The notes: a model not told the origin generated them from the sequence alone. 64,000 nt of DNA from CAVPMW01 sp963706515 (GCA_963706515.1 CAVPMW010000002.1:1-64000); one strand, 5' to 3'. Positions 51,456 through 60,801 are shown, numbered from the stretch's first letter. Made by a program: numbers and translations.

Positions 51456-52611
51456 TCAAGGAGTTGGAGTAACTGCGCCGGTTACTCCGCTCCAAATAAA
51501 CACCCGGGGTGGGCTGGGTGCTCCAGCGGAATCCCAAACCGGATTGCCGCTCTTATCTGTACCCGTCTGACGTACCGGGAGAATCCACCAGCGATATACA
51601 TGCGGGTTCGAGTCATTTGCCCGAAAATTGACCGGGACATTATATTTTGTGTCCGTTACGTACTCGACCAGTTTTCTACCTTGACCCTCAGTCACATCTT
51701 CGATCGAAACCGCATAAGCTTCATTCGCCCGCAATTCTCCGACGGTCGCCCATTGTAAAGCTACCAGATCATCCGCCAGGGTAAAAGCTGCTCCGTCTGC
51801 CGGTAGTAATAAATTGGGAGCCGGGTAGGGAGGTGGAGGAGTGGGAGTAGGTGTAGGACCTGGGGTCCCGATTCGCTGACAGAGCGGGATCTGTAACTGC
51901 TGTCCAAGACGAACGGTTTCACTTACCAGCCCATTGAAGTCGCGAATGGACTGCATGGTGACGTTGAAATTTAGAGCAATGCTGCTAAGTGTATCGTTCT
52001 CCTGGACAGTATAGGGGAACTTATCACAGGCTGCTTCGGTAGCTTCGGCAGGGTTGAGCGTCGCGGTCGGGAGTGGAGTTGGTGTGGGAGTGGGCTGAGG
52101 GATCAGCAGTTTTTGGTTCTCGAATATATTGCTGCAATCTGCCGAGAGCTCTGGGTTGAGCAAGACGATGCTCTGCACCGATATCCCGAAGCTGAATGCG
52201 ATCCCGAGGCAGGTATCCTTGTGCCTTGACGACATAGCTGAGCGGAGTAGGGGTTGGCAGGGGCGTGTTTGTTACAGTTGGAGTAAATGGTATAGAAGTT
52301 TGCGTGGCTGTCGCAGTTAGGGTTGCAGTGGGTGTGATCGTCGCGTCCGCCAATGCAGCGGGAGTGCGGCGCATCGCCATGTAGACCAGACCGGCGCCTA
52401 CAGCCAGAAACAAGGCAATTAATCCAAGTGCAATCGGCAGATTGATGGTGATTTCTGGCATCCGGCTACCCTGGACGACCCTGGAGGTCTGTGCTGCACT
52501 GCTTACCGATAGATCTGCCCCGCAGACCAGGCACTTGGTAGCCTCTTCATTGACCCGGGTGCCGCAGGTTGGACAGACTTTTGTTGGTTTGGAAGGTTTA
52601 TCTATGCTCAT
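51456..52611 (-). CDS. Zinc-ribbon, single-TM, double-LysM protein (one frameshift)
   Basis: Predicted membrane-anchored wall-binding protein of about 384 residues. The cytoplasmic N-terminus has a zinc ribbon (CPTCGTRVNEEATKCLVCGA). One membrane helix (ALGLIALFLAVGAGLVYMAM) and a Thr/Pro-rich linker follow. Two LysM-like modules come next: SYVVKAQ joined by a one-base correction near 52213 to DTCLGIAFSFGISVQSIVLL, and YTVQENDTLSSIALNFNVT. A second Thr/Pro linker leads to a C-terminal beta domain with WILPVRQTGTDKSGNPVWDS. ATG 52611 is chosen because it precedes the zinc ribbon; earlier codons have no support. LysM usually binds peptidoglycan. The function is otherwise unknown. Confidence 0.82.
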
Positions 52612-52719
52612 TCTGAATATTGAATGTTTGTCACCGCCTTTACTCGGCGCAAACGTCGAATTGGGATTATACCAGCCTTTCGCCAATCGAGTTCAGAGAG
52701 GAATGGTATACTGCGCAGG

Positions 52720-53896
52720 ATGACTCCGTTCAGTATTTACTTACACATTCCATTCTGCCGCCACCGGTGTGGTTACTGCGATTTCAATACATACGCCGGG
52801 CAGGAACATCGAATGGGTGAGTACGTGCACGCGTTATGTCAGGAAATCCGCCTGGTAGGCACGGCAGCTGGCTCTCGCCTGCCGGTCCATACCCTATTTT
52901 TCGGTGGGGGGACACCCTCATTACTCCCTGCTGGCGAGATCCAGCTGGTTTTAGAATCATTAGCCGATTTCTTCGAATTAAGCCCCACGATAGAAATCAC
53001 ACTGGAAGCTAATCCTGGCACAGTAAGCTTAGATTACCTCAGAGAGCTGCGGGCGAAGGGAATAAATCGCCTCAGTCTCGGCATGCAGTCTGCCGATCCA
53101 GCTGAGCTGGTCTTATTGGAACGCGAGCACACCTTCGTGGATGTGATCCACGCCGTAAAATGGGCGCGTCAAGCAGGATTTGAAAATATCAACCTGGATT
53201 TGATTTATGGTTTACCGGACCAATCCCTGGAAACATGGCAGCATAGCCTGGATTATGCCCTTGGACTTGAGCCGGATCATTTATCGCTTTATGCATTGAC
53301 GATTGAGCACGGTACTCCGCTCAGAAAATGGGTAGAACGCGGCCTGGTGGCGTATCCGGATGGGGATATCGCAGCGGATATGTATGACTGGTCGACCGAG
53401 CGATTAAAGGAATTGAATTTTTATCAATATGAGATATCCAACTGGGCGAGAAGATCTCAATCCGGTGAATGGATGGTGTGCAAACACAACCTCCAATACT
53501 GGAGGAACCAGCCTTACCTTGGGTTCGGGGCAGGTGCGCATGGGTATGCTGGACAAGCTCGGACGGTAAATGTTCTGGCACCTGCAGCCTACATCCGTAG
53601 ATGCGAATCTGGAGGTGTACAACCATTCCCTGGCAGCCCGGCGACAGTCAGAATAGAGTTGATCGACAGTGCGACTGAAATTGGAGAAACGATGATGATG
53701 GGAATGCGCCTGACCGAAGAAGGGGTCTCCCAAAGGACATTTGTAGAAAGGTTCGGTATCCCTTTGGAGCTTCGCTTCGGTCAGGAGATCCGGGAGCTGG
53801 TCGATAAAGAATTGGTTGAATGGGACGGGGAAAGGCTTCGATTGAGCCAACGAGGGCAGGCTGTTGGGAAACCAGGTATTTATGCGTTTTATATAA
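52720..53896 (+). CDS. hemW: HemW-like radical SAM heme chaperone (one frameshift near the 3' end)
   Basis: Radical SAM protein formerly annotated as oxygen-independent coproporphyrinogen oxidase. The [4Fe-4S] motif is IPFCRHRCGYCDFNTYAG, followed by HTLFFGGGTPSLLP and the HemW/HemN linker region. The extra Cys that HemN uses for catalysis at the N-terminus (CNxC type) is missing, favouring HemW. ATG 52720 begins MTPFSIYLHIPFC. An extra A near 53870 disrupts the end: corrected, the protein finishes GNQVFMRFI at 53896, the exact family terminus. The frame that continues to 54180 is antisense to the next gene and is not real. About 391 residues. Confidence 0.92.
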
Positions 53897-53969
53897 ATCC
53901 GGCAGAGACCAGGACTCGGGAATTTCCTATTATTCAAAGCGAACAATTGCACAAAAGTCGATCCGGATG

Positions 53970-54989
53970 TCAGGATTGGCGCCTGAGCAATTCTAACGCC
54001 AATGAGTGGAGCGCCTCTCCTGGGAGATCGAGAGGCCTGGCATCTTCCAACGCTTCCAGGGATAATTGGGTCAGCTTCTCTACCTGTGCCTGGGTAAATT
54101 CTCGGGCGCCCTCCACAGATAGCTGGTTTGCCCATTGGCGTACTTCTTTGTCGTTGAACGGTCCTTGCGCCCAACGTTGAGCGAACGAGCCTCCCTGGCT
54201 GAGTCCGTACAGCACTGGCAGGGATTTTTTCCCAGAAGCCAGATCGCTCTCAGTAGATTTGCCTGTTAAGGCGGCATCACCCCACATACCCAGCAGATCG
54301 TCCTGAGCCTGGAAAGCCAGGCCGAGGTACCGCCCAAACTGGCGGTACGCATTAAAAATCTGGGGTGAAGCACCAGAAACCAATGCTCCAAGCTGTGTGC
54401 ATGCAGATAGCAACGCTGCCGTCTTTCCGTTCACCATCGGCCAATAGCTTTCCAAAGTTAAGTCCCCGCGTAATTCTGAGGATAGATCCAGGTACTGTCC
54501 TTGGGTGAGCTGTAAACAGGCATCGGATAATATCTGGAATCCCTTCAGAGTGATCGCCGGTGTAGTCAGTTTTTCCAGGTTGTGCAGCGATAAAAAAGCT
54601 AATGTGTAGATGGTATCGCCGGTATTAATTGCCTGGGCGATTCCATATTTTTTCCACATCGTTTGACGTCCGCGCCGTAGAGGACCGTTGTCCTCAATGT
54701 CGTCGTGGACTAAGGAAAAATTATGAATTAGCTCAACTGAAGCAGCTGCCGGTAAAGAATTTTGCCATTTCCCTCCCGAGGCGGCAGCGGTCAGTAAAAC
54801 GAGGAGAGGGCGGATGCGCTTACCCTGTGCAGCGGGTCCTGCTCCCTGTCCTTCCCAGCCGAGATGGTAAGCAATCATGGAGCGAAATTCTTCCAATCCT
54901 GCTCCATTAGACCGCGCGACGATCTGGCGCAGCTCCTCTTCAACAGCCTGCCGCAATGTTTTGATGAGATCTTCCAAAGATTCAGCCAA
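53970..54989 (-). CDS. Polyprenyl synthetase (trans-isoprenyl diphosphate synthase)
   Basis: Makes linear isoprenyl diphosphates for quinones or carrier lipids. The 339 residues contain KRIRPLLVLLTAAASGG, the first Asp-rich motif LVHDDIEDNGPLRRGRQTMW and the second, AFQAQDDLLGMWGD, followed by GKSTESDLASGKKSLPV. The bulky residues upstream of the first motif that would set chain length are not clearly readable, so product length is not assigned. It is convergent with hemW (73 bases between stops). The UbiB-like kinase elsewhere in the window could act on the same quinone. Confidence 0.94.
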   Translation of the reverse strand: MAESLEDLIKTLRQAVEEELRQIVARSNGAGLEEFRSMIAYHLGWEGQGAGPAAQGKRIRPLLVLLTAAASGGKWQNSLPAAASVELIHNFSLVHDDIEDNGPLRRGRQTMWKKYGIAQAINTGDTIYTLAFLSLHNLEKLTTPAITLKGFQILSDACLQLTQGQYLDLSSELRGDLTLESYWPMVNGKTAALLSACTQLGALVSGASPQIFNAYRQFGRYLGLAFQAQDDLLGMWGDAALTGKSTESDLASGKKSLPVLYGLSQGGSFAQRWAQGPFNDKEVRQWANQLSVEGAREFTQAQVEKLTQLSLEALEDARPLDLPGEALHSLALELLRRQS

Positions 54990-55120
54990 TTACCTGACCC
55001 AAAGGACCATCTGTTTACAAGCGTAACTTTTTAGCGGATGAGGTGTTCCAGTGTAAGTAGATTTATCTTACCAGCCAGGAACATCCCTGTCAATCAATCA
55101 CACTGCTCCGGTCTTGGGGC

Positions 55121-55148
55121 TTGACAGATTGTTAAGCAAGGTTACAAT
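55121..55148 (+). promoter_or_regulatory. Promoter of acpP
   Basis: Perfect TTGACA at 55121-55126 and TACAAT at 55143-55148 with a 16-base spacer. Transcription should start near 55155, giving a leader of about 40 bases that includes GAGGAGG before the acpP start. Confidence 0.82.
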
Positions 55149-55196
55149 TGTGCCGAATTTGGGCGTTATCACAATGTTCCGTGAGGAGGAACCAAC

Positions 55197-55442
55197 ATGT
55201 CGGAAGAGACTTATGTAAAAGTGAAGGGTATTATTGTCGAGATGTTAGGGGTGGATGAGGATAAAGTTACTATGGATGCCCGCTTCCGTGAAGATCTTGA
55301 AGCGGATTCACTGGATCTGGTTGAGCTGATTATGGCTTTCGAAGATGAGTTCGGAGGCGAGATTTCGGATGAGGAAGCACAAAAAATTACTACGGTCGGG
55401 GAAGCCGTTACTTATCTGGACAAGCAACTAAACGAGAAATAA
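55197..55442 (+). CDS. acpP: Acyl carrier protein
   Basis: Acidic carrier protein of 81 residues that holds growing acyl chains on a 4'-phosphopantetheine arm. The attachment Ser38 lies in DLEADSLDLVELIMAFEDEF. Helices one and four are typical of type II fatty-acid ACP. GTGAGGAGGAACCAAC precedes ATG 55197. It is monocistronic, with its own strong promoter and a terminator 54 bases after the stop. No fab gene is adjacent. Confidence 0.97.
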   Translation: MSEETYVKVKGIIVEMLGVDEDKVTMDARFREDLEADSLDLVELIMAFEDEFGGEISDEEAQKITTVGEAVTYLDKQLNEK

Positions 55443-55495
55443 AACCTCAGATTAGCACTCCTATCTAATCCATATTTATTCCATCGTGAAAACAC

Positions 55496-55528
55496 GGCTC
55501 ATTCCTGAATAAGGATGAGCCTGTTTTT
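55496..55528 (+). terminator. Rho-independent terminator of acpP
   Basis: GGCTCAT at 55496-55502 pairs with ATGAGCC at 55515-55521, extended by TCCT/AGGA. It is followed by TGTTTTT to 55528. Confidence 0.85.
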
Positions 55529-55563
55529 GCATTACTAAGCCGAGCGCAAAGATGGGATTTAAT

Positions 55564-55617
55564 TCCGAAAACGAGGTCCAGATGGCGCAATGGCGCCATC
55601 TGGACCTCGTTTTCGGA
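55564..55617. repeat. 25-bp perfect inverted repeat (hairpin) between acpP and sucD
   Basis: Bases 55564-55588 and 55593-55617 are exact reverse complements with a loop of four bases (AATG). The outer ends are TCCGAAAACGAGGTCC and its complement. The acpP terminator lies 36 bases to the left and the minus-strand sucD stop 160 bases to the right. The 334-base gap between acpP and sucD contains nothing else I recognise. A perfect stem of this length is unusual for a simple terminator and may be a palindromic mobile repeat. Confidence 0.85.
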
Positions 55618-55776
55618 TATATCCCTTCCCTATTTTGAAAGGGAGAAGGTTTTATTTCACTAAGTACAGTCACATAACATATGAGCGATGGCGCTTCAAT
55701 TATTAGCCTTGGAATATACCTGAACATCCAACAGAATTTATGTGACTGTCCTTAGGCCATAGGCTGGATGAATATT

Positions 55777-56640
55777 TTACCTGAGAAGTTCCGGGATTTG
55801 CTCCGGATGCTTGGCTACTTTTACCCCAGCAGCTTCGAGCGCTTTGATTTTATCGATTGCCAGTCCCGACCCACCTTCGACGATCGCGCCGGCGTGACCC
55901 ATCCTTTTACCTGGTGGTGCGGTCTGACCAGCGATGAACCCAACAACCGGTTTGGTCAGGCAGTCGGTGATAAATTCAGCCGCTTTCTCCTCATCGGTGC
56001 CGCCAATCTCACCAATCAGCACGATTTTTTCAGTCTGCGGGTCATCCTCGAACATTCCTAAAACGTCGATAAAGCTGGTGCCATTGATCGGATCTCCACC
56101 GATGCCTACGCACGTGCTCACCCCCATGCCCGCCGCTTTCAAGGCAAATAAAACTTCATAGGTTAATGTTCCAGAGCGGGATACCAACCCTACGTTTCCA
56201 GGCATTGAAATATCGCCCGGTATGATGCCAACCTTGCATTCACCCGGTGTGAGCAGCCCCGGACAGTTCGGTCCGACCAGGCGGACATTTTTCTGGTCGA
56301 GATAGTTTCGGGCACGCATCATGTCCTGGACGGGAATCCCCTCGGTTATGCACACGACCAAGCTCAACCCTGAATCAGCAGCCTCAAAGATAGCGTCCGT
56401 TGCGGAGCGAGCGGGCACAAAAATGATCGAAGCGTTGGCTCCGGACGTTTCAACGGCAAACTTCACCGAATCGAACACCGGGATTTTGCCATCCATGACC
56501 CATTCGCCGCCTTTTCCAGGGGTGACTCCGCCAACCACATTCGTGCCATAGTTAACCATTTGCATGGTGTGGAATAAACCATCGTGACCGGTGATGCCTT
56601 GTACCAGTAAGCGAGTATGTTTATTGACGAGAATACTCAT
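55777..56640 (-). CDS. sucD: Succinyl-CoA synthetase alpha subunit
   Basis: ADP-forming succinate-CoA ligase alpha chain, 287 residues. It contains the CoA-binding GITGHDGLFHTMQMVNYG, VGGVTPGKGG, GPNCPGLLTPGECKVGI, and the phosphorylated His in GKRMGHAGAIVEGGSG. The beta-chain gene stops four bases upstream, so both are cotranscribed. With mdh and gltA elsewhere in the window it covers a substrate-level phosphorylation step of the TCA cycle. Confidence 0.97.
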   Translation of the reverse strand: MSILVNKHTRLLVQGITGHDGLFHTMQMVNYGTNVVGGVTPGKGGEWVMDGKIPVFDSVKFAVETSGANASIIFVPARSATDAIFEAADSGLSLVVCITEGIPVQDMMRARNYLDQKNVRLVGPNCPGLLTPGECKVGIIPGDISMPGNVGLVSRSGTLTYEVLFALKAAGMGVSTCVGIGGDPINGTSFIDVLGMFEDDPQTEKIVLIGEIGGTDEEKAAEFITDCLTKPVVGFIAGQTAPPGKRMGHAGAIVEGGSGLAIDKIKALEAAGVKVAKHPEQIPELLR

Positions 56641-56644
56641 TTAT

Positions 56645-57781
56645 TTAATCTCCCCGCGCCAGCAATACAGCTTTTTCTGCCACTCCAGCAAGCGTATCGG
56701 CGGTGATCATCGAGGCATCTGCCAGGATTTGCCGACCTTCTTCTGCATTGGTTCCAACCAGGCGGATAACCATCGGCACGCCTGTATGCACCTCCTGGAT
56801 AACCGACAGGATGCCATGTGCGACTTCATCCCCTCGGGTAATGCCTCCAAAGATGTTGAACAGCACCGCTTTTACGTTGCGGTCAGAAAGAATGATACGT
56901 AATGCGGCTGATACTTTTTCCGCTCCTGCCCCGCCGCCGATATCCAGGAAGTTGGCTGGCTCACCACCAAATAACTTGATCATGTCCATGGTCGTCATTG
57001 CGAGACCAGCCCCGTTAACCATGCATCCGATATTTCCGTCTAATTTAATATAGGTCAGGCTATATTTATGCGCTTCGGTTTCGGCCGGATCCTCTTCATC
57101 TAAATCTCGCATCTCGGCAAGATCCGGATGGCGGAAGAGGGCATTGTCATCAAGGACCATTTTCCCATCTAAGGCAAGGAGGCGGTTCTCACCGGTAATA
57201 ACCAGGGGGTTGATCTCTGCCAAAGTAGCATCGCTGTCCTGGTATGCTTGCCACAGAGATTTGGCGATTTGGCCAAATAATTTCCAGAGCTCCCGGGGCA
57301 AATCAATCCCGATGGCAATATCCCGCGCCTGGTAATCCCTCCAACCCAATAAGGGATCGATGTGTGAACGGATAATTTTTTCGGGGGATTCCCGGGCAAC
57401 TGTTTCGATCTCCACCCCACCTGCTGATGAAGCCATCATAACCGGCTTCCGGGCAGCCCTGTCGTTGGTAATCCCTAAATAGATCTCTTTCTCGATATTA
57501 GCGGCTTCATCGACCAACACTTTTTGGATAGGCAACCCTTTGATCTCCATCGAGAGGATCTGGGTTGCTAACGATTCTGCTTCTTCGGGGGTTTTTGCCA
57601 GCCGGATCCCGCCTGCTTTGCCGCGTCCCCCTACCAGAACCTGCGCTTTAATTACAACGCGGCCACCCAATTCTTCGGCAATTTGTTTTGCTTCTTGTGC
57701 TGTGGCCGCTACCCTACCTTTCGGTATCGGGATTCCATATTTTGAAAATATTAATTTTGATTGATATTCATGCAGTTTCAT
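56645..57781 (-). CDS. sucC: Succinyl-CoA synthetase beta subunit
   Basis: ATP-grasp subunit of 378 residues. It starts MKLHEYQSKLIFSKYGIPIP and includes KAQVLVGGRGKAGGIRLAKT and the region DAAN/EIYLGITNDRAARKPVMM. The C-terminal succinate-binding NIFGGITRGDEVAHGI is followed by VRLVGTNAEEGRQIL. All are typical of SucC. It is directly followed by sucD. The upstream gene is a same-strand membrane protein that ends 126 bases before, so a separate promoter is possible but not identified. Confidence 0.97.
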   Translation of the reverse strand: MKLHEYQSKLIFSKYGIPIPKGRVAATAQEAKQIAEELGGRVVIKAQVLVGGRGKAGGIRLAKTPEEAESLATQILSMEIKGLPIQKVLVDEAANIEKEIYLGITNDRAARKPVMMASSAGGVEIETVARESPEKIIRSHIDPLLGWRDYQARDIAIGIDLPRELWKLFGQIAKSLWQAYQDSDATLAEINPLVITGENRLLALDGKMVLDDNALFRHPDLAEMRDLDEEDPAETEAHKYSLTYIKLDGNIGCMVNGAGLAMTTMDMIKLFGGEPANFLDIGGGAGAEKVSAALRIILSDRNVKAVLFNIFGGITRGDEVAHGILSVIQEVHTGVPMVIRLVGTNAEEGRQILADASMITADTLAGVAEKAVLLARGD

Positions 57782-57907
57782 GCCATGGATACTCCCCTGC
57801 TCTCGAATGACTGTATTCAGCTAACATGGATTCAAGGTAAATTTTCTGTTCCAGAAATGCCTCGTGATAAATGCCAAAAAGATTATACCACGCAGGGCTT
57901 TGCCGGA

Positions 57908-59458
57908 TTATTGCGGTGGATGGGTCTCAAGGGCGTCGGGCACGAATGTATAGAGGCGGTATTTACCATCCACGTAGCTCTCTACCAGGCCCTGACAATC
58001 CAGATCGCGTTCACTGCGAGGCATAATTACCTGGGTGATTTGTCCGGTTTCGACGATTTGCTGCAGCCTTTTGCAATTTAGAGTGGAATAAAATTTATCC
58101 GCTTCCTGGATCCGCAGGTACCATTGGTTGACTTCTTCCGAACGATATGGGATCGATTTAAAGTCTACGAATACAGGCATATTCGTTACCAGGCGAAAAT
58201 CCTGCATTTTGATCGGTGTTAAATAGACGTCATTCCTGGAATGATTCATTGAGATATACGTGTATAGACCATGTTCCGGGGATTGATTTTTCCTCTGGAA
58301 ATCGAGGAACAGGCGTGTAAGGCCAGTGAGCAGAGCGAGGACGATCATCCCGCAGCTGATTGCGATGATTATCTTTTGAGGGCGCTTATCCTGTAATCTT
58401 GGGGACGAGGTTATTGCGATGACCATTTTTCCGGCAATGATTGCCGTAGAAATCGGCAGGAGAAGGGTAGAGATACGCCAGGGAAAGAGCAATGCCAGAC
58501 TCAGATTATTAGAAAAAAATTGAATTAGGGTCAGTCCTGCAGCAATCAATGAGAGTATCAGTAGTAATAAAAAAAGACGAGATTTGCGCACCAGGAGAAT
58601 GCCTACGATGATCAAGAGAATCTTGACGACGGCGGTGGCATCAAACCAGGTCGTGATCAATGTGTGGTGAGGGATGCGATAGGAGGCAAGGATCTGGCGG
58701 GCACGTTCAGCCTCCGCACTGCTCAGGAGTCCAAAATTGGACCAGGTATAGGCAAGAATCGGACTGATGAGCAGGCAAGACAGCGCTATGATCTCAATCG
58801 TTGATACTATGCGACCTTTTACAGGACCCGGATTAAAAAGAGTAATTACGCAATACGCGAATACCAGGACAGCCGAGCATAGTAAATAAGTGGGGTGAAC
58901 TGTTGCAGCAATTACCACTGGGACGACAGCCCATAAACTATGCTTGCGTAAAAAAAGTAAGATTGAGAGCAGAAGTAAGACGCCGAAAGTGCTTGGCTCG
59001 AACACGCTTCCCAGCAATCGCTGGTCTGCAACGCCATCTTCAAGGATATATGCCCAATTGACGCCAAGCAGGCGGGAGAGAGTGAATCGAAAGCCAGCCG
59101 AATAGATAACGATGATTACCGCGACGAATGCAAGCCAGCGCGCTGCCGGATGGTGCAGCTCCAATACCGACGATACGATCTCGAGCAAGCACCAAACATA
59201 GATCCCTAATAGCAATGCATAGATAAGATAAAATATTCCGGTGTAATGGAATGCCAGGTAGCTATAGGTGACCAGCCATGAAAATACCGGAGTGGGGTCA
59301 GCTGTTTTAGCCAGCCAGTCACGAGCAAGGTCGCCGACCCCAGCCTGAGCCAGGCCATGCAGGAAATATTGGTTTTGGTTCGAGGTGAAAAGGGGGGATT
59401 GCGTGTAGGCAATAATAAATGCCAGCGAAACACCGACAACAGCTAACACTGCTCGCAA
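57908..59458 (-). CDS. Polytopic membrane protein of unknown function
   Basis: Protein of about 516 residues with ten to twelve hydrophobic segments between residues 1 and 375, then a soluble C-terminal part of about 130 residues. The layout resembles GT-C-like membrane proteins or uncharacterised DUF6798-type proteins (from memory, weak). The C-terminal part contains VFVDFKSIPYRSEEVNQWYL and LNCKRLQQIVETGQITQVIM. I do not recognise a catalytic motif. The start is uncertain: TTG 59458 is given, but the frame is open upstream to about 59535, and a promoter lies just beyond at 59536-59564. Confidence 0.6.
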   Translation of the reverse strand: MRAVLAVVGVSLAFIIAYTQSPLFTSNQNQYFLHGLAQAGVGDLARDWLAKTADPTPVFSWLVTYSYLAFHYTGIFYLIYALLLGIYVWCLLEIVSSVLELHHPAARWLAFVAVIIVIYSAGFRFTLSRLLGVNWAYILEDGVADQRLLGSVFEPSTFGVLLLLSILLFLRKHSLWAVVPVVIAATVHPTYLLCSAVLVFAYCVITLFNPGPVKGRIVSTIEIIALSCLLISPILAYTWSNFGLLSSAEAERARQILASYRIPHHTLITTWFDATAVVKILLIIVGILLVRKSRLFLLLLILSLIAAGLTLIQFFSNNLSLALLFPWRISTLLLPISTAIIAGKMVIAITSSPRLQDKRPQKIIIAISCGMIVLALLTGLTRLFLDFQRKNQSPEHGLYTYISMNHSRNDVYLTPIKMQDFRLVTNMPVFVDFKSIPYRSEEVNQWYLRIQEADKFYSTLNCKRLQQIVETGQITQVIMPRSERDLDCQGLVESYVDGKYRLYTFVPDALETHPPQ

Positions 59459-59535
59459 TCGCTGAATATATCCGCTCTTCCTTGATTCTATGGCAGCACC
59501 TGGTGAAGAGAAAAATTCAATCGTGCAAAGCAGGG

Positions 59536-59564
59536 ATTATAAAAAAGTCCTGGACCATAAACAA
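59536..59564 (-). promoter_or_regulatory. Candidate promoter of the membrane-protein gene
   Basis: On the minus strand TTGTTT (complement of 59559-59564) and TATAAT (complement of 59536-59541) are separated by 17 bases. It would start transcription near 59529, within the open region upstream of the assigned TTG start. Confidence 0.6.
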
Positions 59565-59614
59565 TTCTAGCGGTCCAGGATGGGATGCTATATTGCACAG
59601 AATACCAGAATGGT

Positions 59615-60073
59615 CTACATAGGGAAGCGCCGGCGCGGAGCCAGCATCCTGGCGACCATCGCAGCCATAAAGCCGGCAGTCGTGAATGCTGCGAGCGCTA
59701 TTTTTGTAATGTCGATCACGGGCTCGACGCGCACCCCTTCAGGCGACACGATGATCACTGCCGCCGGGCGAGCGAATACTCTCCCGCCGCCGCCACCGCC
59801 ACCGCCCGATGCTATCGTCTGCTTGCCTGAAGGATCACCCTCAGAGGTAGTTGGGGCGATCCCTCCGCCGACGCCAAACGCAGTAAACGCCAGCACTTCC
59901 GCTGCCGGGATGATGACCTTATCGCCTTCTTTGATCGGCTTGCCATATACACTGGATACATCAGCTATACTGATATGTTTCTCGAGGGTGCTTTCAATCA
60001 TGTTTGCAGCAATCCCAGGGAACCCTTCATTATTCTCTTCCGGGGTTTCAGCTAAGTCCTTTTTATCGACCAT
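59615..60073 (-). CDS. GerW (YtfJ)-family protein
   Basis: Protein of 152 residues. It starts MVDKKDLAETPEENN and then shows the family core IESTLEKHISIADVSSVYGK, VIIPAAEVLAFTAFGVGGG, a glycine-rich stretch containing eight consecutive Gly, and ARPAAVIIVSPEGVRVEPVI. A C-terminal hydrophobic helix (ITKIALAAFTTAGFMAAMVA) could anchor it in the membrane. Named for spore germination protein GerW (Bacillus YtfJ), but non-spore-formers carry it too, and its role is unknown. AGGAG precedes the ATG. It is the third gene of a minus-strand cluster with two short genes upstream. Confidence 0.85.
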   Translation of the reverse strand: MVDKKDLAETPEENNEGFPGIAANMIESTLEKHISIADVSSVYGKPIKEGDKVIIPAAEVLAFTAFGVGGGIAPTTSEGDPSGKQTIASGGGGGGGGRVFARPAAVIIVSPEGVRVEPVIDITKIALAAFTTAGFMAAMVARMLAPRRRFPM

Positions 60074-60101
60074 CTCATTTCTCCTATTAAAATTGTCCGA
60101 T

Positions 60102-60398
60102 TCAAGAAATATTCGGCTTGGTTGAATGGGTAACTTGGCGAATAGACCATAGAAAAATAAAACAGAAGGCTGCTATTGCGCCAAAAACCAATATAGTCAA
60201 ACGCGTTGGGTCGGGCACGGGTAATACATTTTCAGAGCCATCTGCCGTCCGTACCAGCACTGATTCCGGTCTGTTCCAGGTGAATTGGATTGGCAGGTAA
60301 GGCAGCTTTACCCGGATAACCTGGGAAAATGGAATAACGGTTGTACTGCGGGAATGAACCGGTTTTCCAGCCTGGGATTCAACCTGAATGAGAGACAT
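60102..60398 (-). CDS. Small membrane protein, unknown
   Basis: Protein of 98 residues with an extracytoplasmic or cytoplasmic beta-type N-terminal half (SQVIRVKLPYLPIQFTW) and one C-terminal membrane helix (LTILVFGAIAAFCFIFLWSI). The start at 60398 overlaps the upstream gene by 20 bases, and the GerW-like gene follows 28 bases after its stop. I do not recognise the family. Its place in the operon suggests it acts with the GerW-like protein, perhaps as a membrane adaptor (inference). Confidence 0.65.
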   Translation of the reverse strand: MSLIQVESQAGKPVHSRSTTVIPFSQVIRVKLPYLPIQFTWNRPESVLVRTADGSENVLPVPDPTRLTILVFGAIAAFCFIFLWSIRQVTHSTKPNIS

Positions 60399-60801
60399 CC
60401 GTTTCTTCCTTATCCTGGGCGGTATCGGCGCCCGCAGATGAAGCTTGATCCGGGGCAGCTCCTTCAGACCAGTGGTTAATTACTCGCTCCAACTCGCGGT
60501 TGGCAACCTTGAGTGCATCCAGAATTTCATCCCGCATTCGGCTCTGGAATTCACTGCTCTTGATCTGTTCGTGGATGTCAGTGAGGTTAGATTTCAGCTG
60601 CTGCCCGGTTGGGCTTGTCTGGAAGTTTGTCACCTCTTCCTGGATAGAGCTGCTTAAGTCTGTCAAACCGACTTCGAGCTCGGATTGCAGGTGCTTTCGC
60701 TCGGGGCTATCCCAGGCTGTGCGCATAAGTTGAACCAGGTTATTTCCTAAATTTTGAAATGCATCCGATATATTCGGATCGGGTGGTGGGTTATCGCTCA
60801 T
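60379..60801 (-). CDS. Small helical acidic protein, unknown
   Basis: Protein of 140 residues from ATG 60801 (MSDNPPPDPNISDAFQN), with AGGAGG just upstream. It is rich in amphipathic helices: LVQLMRTAWDSPERKHLQSE and MRDEILDALKVANRELERVI. It ends in an acidic tail. It looks like a small helical protein (coiled coil or apolipophorin-like). The frame is open upstream to 60975 without homology. First gene of a three-gene cluster with the 98-residue membrane protein and the GerW-like protein. Confidence 0.68.
   Translation of the reverse strand: MSDNPPPDPNISDAFQNLGNNLVQLMRTAWDSPERKHLQSELEVGLTDLSSSIQEEVTNFQTSPTGQQLKSNLTDIHEQIKSSEFQSRMRDEILDALKVANRELERVINHWSEGAAPDQASSAGADTAQDKEETDVSHSG

Noticed and set aside
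53897..54180. C-terminal extension of hemW by about 95 residues
   Set aside because: It arises from one extra A near 53870, has no family resemblance and is antisense to the polyprenyl synthetase gene.
57908..59458. Assignment of the 516-residue membrane protein as a dolichyl-phosphate mannosyltransferase
   Set aside because: No DxD or ExD motif in the first loop could be identified, so only topology supports it.
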